A stretch of 12,028 nucleotides of DNA from Acidimicrobiaceae bacterium (GTDB lineage Bacteria; Actinomycetota; Acidimicrobiia; Acidimicrobiales; Ilumatobacteraceae), in the NCBI GenBank assembly GCA_003455715.1, contig DMQJ01000128.1:388-12415 (forward strand), in the 5' to 3' direction. The notes under the pieces are model-generated. The model was not told the origin of the DNA, ran no database searches, and saw only the letters and a list, made by a program, of their open reading frames with translations. Position numbers and translations under genes: made by a program. Positions within the stretch are counted from its first letter, which is position 1; each line of letters opens with the position of its first letter. This document shows, piece by piece, positions 5,857-11,490 of the stretch.

Positions 5857-6896
5857 CGGCGAGCCGTTCACCGGCACAGTTGAGCTCCCCAGAGGGGCGG
5901 CGCACGGGTCAAGGCTTCGCCCTCTTCGGTAGTGGCTTCCTCAACAACCGCTACCACGACCCGATGCTGGCCGCATTCATCTCCGTCTACCCACTCGTCG
6001 GCAAGACAGGTGACCCGTACCTCCACTCGAGCGGAAGCCCGATCACGCTCTCCGACCCGAGTGGGTTGGATGACGAGTTCAACCTCATTGGAGCGCTCGG
6101 CGAATGGGTGGTGGAGCAGCAGCAGAATGAGATCGCACACAACTGCATCTTGAGCGAACGTTGTGATGGTCAGGAGCTTGTTGACGCGATCGACGAGACT
6201 ATGGATGATGGCCTAGGCGGCCTAGTCTTCGGCACGATCGATGTCGCAAACCAGGGAGACTGGGACAAGGGAGACGGCAACTGGAACCCGAACGACTTCC
6301 GCGCCGCCGCCGAGGGCGAACACGTCATTCAACTCCTGCTCGACCTCGGTTTCGAGCCTCACGTCGCCTACGAGCTCGCAAACCTCATCATGTCCGTCGC
6401 TCAGCGACTCCAAGATGACAACGACATCTACGAAGACATCGACGAAGAACAATCGTGGTGGGAACGAAACGCCGACACCGTAATGAAGGTCGTTGGGGTG
6501 ATCAGCCTTGTTGCGGGGATCGTGTCTCTCGGACAATGTTTGTACTGCAGCTATTTCGGCGTCGTGTCCCTGATAGGGAGTGCTGCGACCACCGGCTATG
6601 CCTGCTCGCAGGGCGATAAAACCGGATGCGCGCTCGGGGTCGTTTCCCTTGGTGTGGCGAGCTTCGCAAAAAGTGCGTCAGGCCCGAGTCAATTGGCTGG
6701 GCAGGCGGCCGGAGCGGCTGGCAGCTCTGCGATTGCCAACTACGCCGCAGGCAATGGAGTGCGGTGGTACGTCGCGGCGGCAGCGCAGAGCCATCTCACA
6801 ACCGCAGCAAACAGTCTAAATGTGACGGGACAGGTTCTCAAAGCGTCCTCAGTCGCGGTCGACGCTGCAAACGTGACAGTCGGCTTCCTCTCGTGA
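5853..6896 (+). CDS. Orphan RHS tip with an unrelated, helix-rich C-terminal domain
   Basis: I chose GTG 5853 because it overlaps the preceding stop (GTGA). The same frame stays open back to 5562, but that part runs through the upstream genes. The product is 347 aa. The RHS core lies at residues 29-72 (FLNNRYHDPMLAAF, ISVYPLVGKTG, SDPSGL). The usual Asp of the S.DPL motif is Tyr here (Y46), at a position tied to RHS autoproteolysis. The variable part has an acidic helical segment (RLQDDNDIYEDIDEEQSWWE) and then an apolar stretch at about 210-272 (VMKVVGVISLVAGIVSLG, FGVVSLIGSAATTGYACSQG). An Ala/Ser-rich tail ends ANVTVGFLS. It lacks the CP..G.GCA motif of the tips at 4607 and 7287. Toxic activity is inferred from architecture only. 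Confidence 0.78.
   Translation: MTASRSPAQLSSPEGRRTGQGFALFGSGFLNNRYHDPMLAAFISVYPLVGKTGDPYLHSSGSPITLSDPSGLDDEFNLIGALGEWVVEQQQNEIAHNCILSERCDGQELVDAIDETMDDGLGGLVFGTIDVANQGDWDKGDGNWNPNDFRAAAEGEHVIQLLLDLGFEPHVAYELANLIMSVAQRLQDDNDIYEDIDEEQSWWERNADTVMKVVGVISLVAGIVSLGQCLYCSYFGVVSLIGSAATTGYACSQGDKTGCALGVVSLGVASFAKSASGPSQLAGQAAGAAGSSAIANYAAGNGVRWYVAAAAQSHLTTAANSLNVTGQVLKASSVAVDAANVTVGFLS
5937..6068 (+). repeat. RHS core repeat, copy 2 (132 bp)
   Basis: This encodes FLNNRYHDP to DPSGL. The 24-bp block identical to the other copies lies at 5939-5962. Codon 5988-5990 is TAC (Tyr) where the other copies have GAC (Asp). Confidence 0.85.
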
Positions 6897-7321
6897 ACAG
6901 TCGGCAAGAGTATCGACTGTTAGGTCGTAGCCGAAGGGGGCCGTTTACATCCGCGTCTCGCCTCTCCGGGCGTGCTGCGAGGCGTCTGCGTGAGTCGTTT
7001 GCAGGTGAAACGGGAATCATAGTTGATATCCGACAACCTGCCTTGATGATGAATGGCGTGGCGTTGGACTCGGTCTGGTGGCCTGTGCGTTGGATATGTG
7101 TAGGCGTGGTAAAGGTGCCGGTTGGAATGTACACGGTGAGGCCAGTGGCGGTTCGATGTCCTGTGGGATGGCACTCCGTCCAGTTCTGTGACGGCGGGCT
7201 TCGTCTTGTCAAGTCGGTAGTAGTTGAGGTACGTGAGCGGGAACTCATAATCCTGACGATCCGCCCTCCGACAATCTCACTTTTCCGTGGTCACCAATCA
7301 GGCAGCTTCAGTCTTGATTGA
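6893..7321 (+). CDS. 142-aa candidate immunity protein of cassette 4
   Basis: GTG 6893 overlaps the upstream stop (GTGA). The frame extends further upstream, but that part lies inside the RHS tip. The protein starts with a basic segment (NSRQEYRLLGRSRRG, SGRAARRLRESF). A probable beta-rich region follows (WWPVRWICVGVVKVPVGMYT, CPVGWHSVQFCDGGLRLVKS, VVVEVRERELIILTIRPPTI). The region GWHxV ... RLV ... P.I resembles the protein encoded at 8973-9419 (GGWHEV, ARLVSKFEI, VVVPGIRA), so the two are probably related partners of related tips. There is no clear signal peptide. The DNA here looks less GC-biased than hipBA, which suits horizontal transfer. The function is inferred from position. Confidence 0.65.
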   Translation: MNSRQEYRLLGRSRRGPFTSASRLSGRAARRLRESFAGETGIIVDIRQPALMMNGVALDSVWWPVRWICVGVVKVPVGMYTVRPVAVRCPVGWHSVQFCDGGLRLVKSVVVEVRERELIILTIRPPTISLFRGHQSGSFSLD

Positions 7322-8408
7322 GAACGATGGTCTGATCTGGCCCCACTTAGTAGGGGTGTCGCGACGGGGCTGGTTCCAGTGGTCGCTACTCGGCGGTGAA
7401 ACCGAGGCTAGGCCTGACGCCACCGGCCTCACCTACCTCAACAACCGCTACCACGACCCCCAGTTGGCAGCCTTCACCAGCATCGACCCACTCGTCGGCA
7501 AGGCCGGCACCCCATACCTCTACGCCAACGGCAATCCAGTCACACTCAGCGACCCGTCGGGTTTGGAACCTGGCTGCGGTTCGACAGAAACTCCGTCAAC
7601 GAGCTGTTCCGCGGCGCACTCGGCAGTGAATGCTGCCCTTACGCCTGGTTACCTCGATGAGGAGCGGTCCGATTGGGCCAAAGAACAGCAGGACAGGCTC
7701 AACGAGTGTTTGGACTTCGTCTGGGGCTGTGCGGACAGGTTGGGGGAGAACTCGTTTGAATGGGACTATGTGAAGCACCTGGTCCTCCTCGGTTACATAG
7801 ATCCTCGCATCCTTGACGCAAACTGGCGTGCGGGTATCTGGTCGGACCCAGATGCCTACGCGACATCAACTTGGCTGCTCCCGTATGGTGGAAACGAGAT
7901 TGACGTTGAGGTGCTAGGTGGCCCAGACGACTTCACGGTCACGTACTACACCTGGAACACTGGATGGCGCGAGCTTTCACTGATGGGATTGGCCTATGCT
8001 TCGGGGTTCACGGCCATCGCATCACTAGTGGCTTACGCTACGTGCCCGTCTAAAGGCATTGGCTGCGCTATCGGAGCAGCGTTAGGCACAGCCAGTAGCG
8101 CCCCAACCCTCGCAGCGACAGCGATAACGTGCGAATACTCCTTCGACGACGCCTGTCGGCAGTCGATTATGTCGTGGGCTGCGGGTGTCGTTGTCCCGGT
8201 ACTCGGCAGGAGCGTAGACGCAGGAGGCTTTGCTGAGTGGGGCGGGGGCGTGGTTACCAACTTGTTCAGCCTCGGCGTGACTGCAGCCTACTACGACGAC
8301 GGGTCCCCGAAATCTGTGCCTCACAGCCTCGGCACCATCGATTACCCCACGGGTGACGGCGGCAAGCTGGGAGTCGCAAGAACGACCCGATTCATTGTGG
8401 ATCTCTGA
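7287..8408 (+). CDS. Orphan RHS tip, paralogue of the tip at 4607-5665
   Basis: The start is uncertain: GTG 7287 overlaps the upstream gene by 35 bases, TTG 7314 by 8, and GTG 7356 by none. None has a good Shine-Dalgarno. Numbered from 7287 the product is 373 aa, with the RHS core at residues 50-93 (YLNNRYHDPQLAAF, TSIDPLVGKAG, SDPSGL) and all autoproteolysis residues present. The variable domain shares features with the earlier tip: C-x6-C at 141/148, CPSKGIGC at 253-260, cysteines at 282 and 290, an apolar stretch around 225-280, and the end motif PTGDG...TTRFI. The cysteine spacings (7, 22, then 8 or 9) almost match. The domains differ enough to be diverged alleles rather than a recent duplication. 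A two-helix protein follows, as in cassette 3. Confidence 0.8.
   Translation: MVTNQAASVLIENDGLIWPHLVGVSRRGWFQWSLLGGETEARPDATGLTYLNNRYHDPQLAAFTSIDPLVGKAGTPYLYANGNPVTLSDPSGLEPGCGSTETPSTSCSAAHSAVNAALTPGYLDEERSDWAKEQQDRLNECLDFVWGCADRLGENSFEWDYVKHLVLLGYIDPRILDANWRAGIWSDPDAYATSTWLLPYGGNEIDVEVLGGPDDFTVTYYTWNTGWRELSLMGLAYASGFTAIASLVAYATCPSKGIGCAIGAALGTASSAPTLAATAITCEYSFDDACRQSIMSWAAGVVVPVLGRSVDAGGFAEWGGGVVTNLFSLGVTAAYYDDGSPKSVPHSLGTIDYPTGDGGKLGVARTTRFIVDL
7434..7565 (+). repeat. RHS core repeat, copy 3 (132 bp)
   Basis: This encodes YLNNRYHDP to DPSGL. The 24-bp block shared with the other two copies lies at 7436-7459. Outside that block the copies differ mostly at synonymous or conservative positions. 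Confidence 0.85.
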
Positions 8409-8410
8409 GG

Positions 8411-8560
8411 ATGTTTCTTGTGCTTGCCGGAGCGTTCGTCTTGGCCGTTATGACTCTCCTCCCTGACAACCTCGATGAGATCGACCGTGCCCGCAGGAAC
8501 ATCGCACGTGTAGGCGGCGTGATATTCATAGTTTTGGGTCTCATTAGGCTTCTGGTGTAG
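8411..8560 (+). CDS. 49-aa two-helix membrane protein, candidate immunity of cassette 5
   Basis: This short gene lies 2 bases after the tip's stop and has GAGG directly before its ATG. The product has two hydrophobic segments, residues 2-17 (FLVLAGAFVLAVMTLL) and 34-48 (VGGVIFIVLGLIRLL). A charged linker joins them (PDNLDEIDRARRNIAR). The topology matches the 64-aa protein at 5662-5856, although the sequences barely align. Position after a paralogous tip is the reason to treat both as one class of partner. At 49 codons it would be missed by many gene callers. No known family is recognised. Confidence 0.6.
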   Translation: MFLVLAGAFVLAVMTLLPDNLDEIDRARRNIARVGGVIFIVLGLIRLLV

Positions 8561-8619
8561 ACCTGCGCGGGGTTTCGCTGAGTGAGCTGTGGGGTCCGCG
8601 GGCGTGGACAGAGCGGCGA

Positions 8620-8687
8620 GTTCCAGCGGTCGGTCGGGTCATCAGCACCGGCCATCATGACCGGAACCATGCACCGACCGCTGGAAC
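8620..8687. repeat. Nested palindrome with perfect 15-bp arms
   Basis: GTTCCAGCGGTCGGT (8620-8634) pairs with ACCGACCGCTGGAAC (8673-8687) around 38 bases. Inside, GGTCAT (8637-8642) pairs with ATGACC (8657-8662). The structure could form a cruciform or a strong RNA hairpin. It sits 60 bases after the 49-aa gene, and no T run follows. It contains copy 2 of the dispersed repeat. Confidence 0.75.
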
Positions 8688-8688
8688 T
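8643..8688 (-). repeat. Dispersed 46-bp repeat, copy 2
   Basis: Read on the minus strand, this runs from AGTTCC to GGTGCTG and matches 1386-1431 without gaps at about 36 of 46 positions. Its orientation is opposite to copy 1. Confidence 0.5.
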
Positions 8689-8689
8689 A

Positions 8690-8968
8690 CATGGGTACGG
8701 TGCTGATCCGCGTGGCGGATGTTTCGCTTTCGCGGCGGGCGTGGCGCACGTCCAAGACTCGCCATCTTCGGTAGCCATGCCGCCATCAAGTCGGTTACTG
8801 TGCTGGGCGCACACCGGCAGGGGGTTGTCGCTCGCTCATGGATCGGCCGGGGTTGCCCGTTCGGCGTACATCGCACAGGCGGGCTTCAATGCAGCCTCTG
8901 ATGTCATATCGGCTGTACGTCTCGTGTACTACACAGTGGCCTACGCGGGCCCTTTGAGGATGAGTTGA
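8690..8968 (+). pseudogene. Possible remnant of a degraded toxin tip
   Basis: The stretch 8561-8972 has no convincing complete gene. One frame stays open through the palindrome and ends at TGA 8966-8968. Its last 45 or so residues look like real protein (GVARSAYIAQAGFNAASDVI, VRLVYYTVAYAGPLRMS), while the part before 8780 does not. It lies 4 bases ahead of a gene related to the cassette 4 partner, where a tip gene would be expected. The tail is only faintly like the Ala/Ser-rich end of the tip at 5853-6896. I read it as the eroded 3' end of a cassette. It may be spurious. Confidence 0.3.
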
Positions 8969-8972
8969 CGCA

Positions 8973-9419
8973 ATGATTCGCCGGATCGCCGATTTCCTCT
9001 TAGTGACGATCGGAACGCGCGCACGCTTCTGGCCGCAAGAGTTGGTCCGGAGGGGTGCGAAGAGTGGCGTGCCGACGCTTGTTGTCGTACCGCACTTTTC
9101 AAACGAGAGAGGCGGGCCACACTCTGACTGGTATGACTTTTGGCTCAGCGTGGATGGGAAGAGCAGATTTCGTATCCGGCGGTGGGCCAGACGAAGGGTC
9201 TATGTGGTCGAGTTGGATGGAGGTTGGCACGAGGTCGCTATCCGGGTCGCGGCGGCGAGGTTGGTTTCGAAGTTCGAGATCGCCCCCTCGGAGTCCGCCT
9301 TGCTTGTGGTCGTACCTGGGATACGCGCTTCAGCTCGCTCAGGTGAGATGAACGTCTCGGTGCGCGGCGCCGATGGAGAGGAGCTTCGCTCCTACTCCGG
9401 GGTGTGGACCGAGGATTGA
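8973..9419 (+). CDS. 148-aa orphan partner protein related to the cassette 4 immunity candidate
   Basis: ATG 8973 comes 4 bases after the stop of the presumed tip remnant. GAGGATGAG lies upstream, but too far away to be a good ribosome binding site. The protein has a basic N terminus (MIRRIADFLL, TRARFWPQELVRRG), no clear cleavage site, and a beta-rich middle (DFWLSVDGKSRFRIRRWARR, VYVVELDGGWHEVAIRV). The blocks GWHEV, ARLV and VVVPGI line up with GWHSV, LRLV and ILTIRPPTI in the protein at 6893-7321, so the two probably share a fold. With its toxin apparently eroded it would be an orphan immunity gene, a common outcome in such arrays. The role is inferred. Confidence 0.6.
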   Translation: MIRRIADFLLVTIGTRARFWPQELVRRGAKSGVPTLVVVPHFSNERGGPHSDWYDFWLSVDGKSRFRIRRWARRRVYVVELDGGWHEVAIRVAAARLVSKFEIAPSESALLVVVPGIRASARSGEMNVSVRGADGEELRSYSGVWTED

Positions 9420-9539
9420 GGTCCGTCGATCTGACGCTCCCGCGGCACCAGGTCTGGCTTCAACGCAAGAACGCCTGCGAGATCGCCTTCAGGCGCGGCA
9501 ACCCTGGGAAAGTAGGGTCGAGGCTCGATGTGAGGGCTC

Positions 9540-9893
9540 GTGGCTACCTGTGGTCTCTACGAGGTGGCACTCGCGGGCTGCAGCAATCAGGCGACCAGCG
9601 TGGCCGAACCGACCAGCACGGTGACAACCCTCGGTGTTGAGGCAGGAGAGATCCGCTTCCACCGTGGGCGCAGGTTCCACGGCGAGGACTGGGTCATTGA
9701 CGTGTACCTGCGGGGCGAGGGAGTGACTGTCCTGAACGGGGGTACCGCCCGCGTCGAGAGCGGTGACCCGATCGGATTTGTGGTGTGGTACCCCTCCAGA
9801 CAGACGTCGAGGGGCACGTTCTGGGCGGAGTATGAAGGAAACGAACGGGAGTGCTGGTACGTCAACGTCCCGATCAAGTGCATTGAGCGTTAG
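9540..9893 (+). CDS. Small lipoprotein-like secreted protein with a poor signal peptide
   Basis: The frame from GTG 9540 to TAG gives 117 aa with a canonical lipobox (VALAGCSN, Cys 14). The preceding 13 residues lack basic residues, and a stop lies at 9531-9533 just upstream. A better n-region (VRARGYLWSL from GTG 9530) exists one frame over, so a frameshift may separate the signal peptide from the body. The mature part is beta-like (EAGEIRFHRGRRFHGEDWVI, VYLRGEGVTVLNGG, GFVVWYPSRQ) and has two cysteines near the end. No family is recognised. The 9420-9539 gap before it shows nothing I can identify. It may be another stray immunity gene of the array, by analogy with the lipoprotein at 828-1355. 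Its stop precedes the hipB operators by about 15 bases. Confidence 0.45.
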   Translation: MATCGLYEVALAGCSNQATSVAEPTSTVTTLGVEAGEIRFHRGRRFHGEDWVIDVYLRGEGVTVLNGGTARVESGDPIGFVVWYPSRQTSRGTFWAEYEGNERECWYVNVPIKCIER

Positions 9894-9906
9894 TGCGTAG
9901 TGGGAT

Positions 9907-9928
9907 GATGTCAGCGAGCGTTGACATC
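9907..9928. promoter_or_regulatory. hipB operator 1 (22-bp palindrome)
   Basis: Half-sites GATGTCA (9907-9913) and TGACATC (9922-9928) flank an 8-base spacer. The layout matches HipB-type autoregulatory operators. Operator 2 begins 27 bases further on. Confidence 0.65.
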
Positions 9929-9949
9929 GCGCCAATGTGAGCGTACGTT
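9921..9949 (+). promoter_or_regulatory. Candidate hipBA promoter giving a leaderless transcript
   Basis: TTGACA (9921-9926) lies 17 bases before TACGTT (9944-9949), which fits TAnnnT. The implied transcript start is at about 9956, the first base of the hipB GTG. No Shine-Dalgarno precedes that GTG. Both boxes overlap the two operators, so bound HipB would block polymerase. Confidence 0.5.
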
Positions 9950-9955
9950 GACATC
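9934..9955. promoter_or_regulatory. hipB operator 2 (22-bp palindrome)
   Basis: Half-sites AATGTGA (9934-9940) and TGACATC (9949-9955) flank an 8-base spacer. The pattern is the same as in operator 1, and the site ends directly against the GTG start. Confidence 0.65.
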
Positions 9956-10216
9956 GTGATCGTCCGCACTGCTCGTGATCTCGGTGCCGCCGTCCGCGAT
10001 GCGCGGCTCGGTAAGGGGTGGACCCAAGCCGAACTCGCTGTCCGAATCGGCACAAGTCGGCAGTGGGTCATCTCGCTGGAGAGGGGCAAGGCGTCAGCAG
10101 AGCTCGGCACAGCACTGCGGGCCGTGGCTGCGCTCGGAATGGTCGCCACGCTCGTCAACGCGCCAGAGGGAGGTGTCGGGATCGATCTCGACCGACTCCT
10201 TGGTGAACAGCCGTGA
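9956..10216 (+). CDS. hipB: HipB-type antitoxin, XRE-family repressor
   Basis: The 86-aa protein is an HTH domain of the HipB/Cro-C1 kind: an N-terminal helix (RDLGAAVRDARLGKG), then WTQAELAVRIGTSRQWVISL as the helix-turn-helix with recognition helix SRQWVISLERG, and closing helices ELGTALRAVAALGM. In the family it neutralises the HipA kinase and represses its own operon by binding paired palindromic operators. Two such operators lie directly upstream. The GTG start has no Shine-Dalgarno and coincides with the predicted transcript start. The stop overlaps the hipA start (GTGA). The C-terminal extension (GVGIDLDRLLGEQP) is short, as is usual. Confidence 0.9.
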   Translation: MIVRTARDLGAAVRDARLGKGWTQAELAVRIGTSRQWVISLERGKASAELGTALRAVAALGMVATLVNAPEGGVGIDLDRLLGEQP

Positions 10217-11469
10217 GCACGCTCGCCGTTCGCATGGGCGGGCAGCTGGTCGGCACGCTCGATGCCACCGACAAGCGCAGCCTTCGGTTCACGTACGACC
10301 CCGACTATGCACGCGCACCCGGCTCGACGCCCCTGTCGGTGTCGATGCCGTTGCGTCTGTCGCCCTACCTGCACCGGACCGTCCACCCGTACCTGTGGGG
10401 GCTGCTGCCCGACAACGATCTGGTGGTCGAACGGTGGGCACGAGAGTTCGGCTGCTCTTCACCCGACATCGCCGGACTCTTGCGTGGGGTCGGCGCCGAT
10501 GTCGCGGGGGCTGCTCAGTACCGAGAGCCCGACTCGACACCGGAGGAGGCGCGGCCGAGCCGTGTGGAGTGGCTGAGCGACGACGACGTCGCCCTGTTCC
10601 TTCGCGATCTACGACGTGACGCGACGACGTGGCGTCGGCACCCGCACGGCAGGTGGAGCCTCGCGGGCGCCCAGCCGAAGGTTGCCCTCCTCTACGACCA
10701 GGTGACCGACCGCTGGGGCGTCCCGGGCGGTGCGACACCGACCACGCACATCGTCAAGCCGGCGGTCGACGGACTGGACGACTTCGACATCAACGAGCAC
10801 CTCTGCCTCTCCGGTGCCCGACGCGCCGGACTGATCGCCGCGACCACATCAATCCGTACCTTCGCAGAGGAGCGAGCGCTCGTTGTCGAACGCTACGACC
10901 GGATTGTCGACGACGCCGGTGCCGTGGTGCGGGTGCACCAGGAGGATCTCTGCCAGGCGCTCAGCGTTCACCCTGCCCGAAAGTACGAAGTCGATGGCGG
11001 TCCGGGCGCTGAACAGCTCGGCCGCCTCATTCGTGAGGTGGCGGGCGATCGCGACGTGGCGAGGTTCTTCGATGCCCTCGTCTACACCTGGCTGGTCCTT
11101 GCCACCGACGGCCACGCAAAGAACTACTCGCTGCTTCTGAGTGGTCATCACGTGCGCCTCGCCCCGCTCTACGACGTGGCATCGGCGCTGCCACACCTCG
11201 ACCACCCTCGCAAGGCTCGGATGGCGCAGAAGATCGGGGGTGAGTACCGGCCGTCGTTCCTGTCGCGCCGGCACTGGGAGCGCCTCGCCACTGCGGTTGG
11301 TCTTGAACCCGACGAGGCACAGCTTCGCGTCCGGGCTCTGGCGGAGCGCCTACCGGACGCCCTCGCAGATGCCGTGGAAGCGTCGCGCCTCACCGTGGAC
11401 GAAAGACGTGTTGCCAACCGTCTCCGCGATCAGATCGTCACGTGGGCAGCGGGACGCGACATCAACTGA
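10213..11469 (+). CDS. hipA: HipA-type serine/threonine kinase toxin
   Basis: This is a full-length 418-aa HipA. In characterised members this PI3K-like-fold kinase phosphorylates a translation component (GltX in E. coli), causing growth arrest and persistence. The N-terminal HipA domain contains GLLPDNDLVVERWA (63-76). The core has WSLAGAQPKVALL with S149 at the place of the autophosphorylated serine, the ATP-binding THIVKPA (about 178-184), and NEHLCL. It also has the catalytic ATDGHAKNYS (D299, N304) and the metal-binding PLYDV (D321). All key residues are present, so the toxin looks active. It is co-translated with hipB through the GTGA overlap. The gene ends 21 bases from the convergent EAL gene, with no terminator visible between them. 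The substrate in this organism cannot be told from the sequence. Confidence 0.95.
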   Translation: MSTLAVRMGGQLVGTLDATDKRSLRFTYDPDYARAPGSTPLSVSMPLRLSPYLHRTVHPYLWGLLPDNDLVVERWAREFGCSSPDIAGLLRGVGADVAGAAQYREPDSTPEEARPSRVEWLSDDDVALFLRDLRRDATTWRRHPHGRWSLAGAQPKVALLYDQVTDRWGVPGGATPTTHIVKPAVDGLDDFDINEHLCLSGARRAGLIAATTSIRTFAEERALVVERYDRIVDDAGAVVRVHQEDLCQALSVHPARKYEVDGGPGAEQLGRLIREVAGDRDVARFFDALVYTWLVLATDGHAKNYSLLLSGHHVRLAPLYDVASALPHLDHPRKARMAQKIGGEYRPSFLSRRHWERLATAVGLEPDEAQLRVRALAERLPDALADAVEASRLTVDERRVANRLRDQIVTWAAGRDIN

Positions 11470-11490
11470 GCGTGCGGAGGCAGCGGCCCC

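Noticed and set aside
6626..6892. In-frame upstream extension of the 142-aa gene
   Set aside because: It lies wholly inside the preceding RHS tip and reads as low-complexity shadow. GTG 6893 overlaps the stop, as elsewhere in the array.
8691..8774. Short frame MGTVLIRVADVSLSRRAW...
   Set aside because: It has about 27 codons, no ribosome binding site and no context. It could be debris, but there is nothing to support a gene.
9975..10619. Plus-strand frame overlapping hipB and hipA
   Set aside because: It is a shadow of the strongly supported hipBA genes in another frame.
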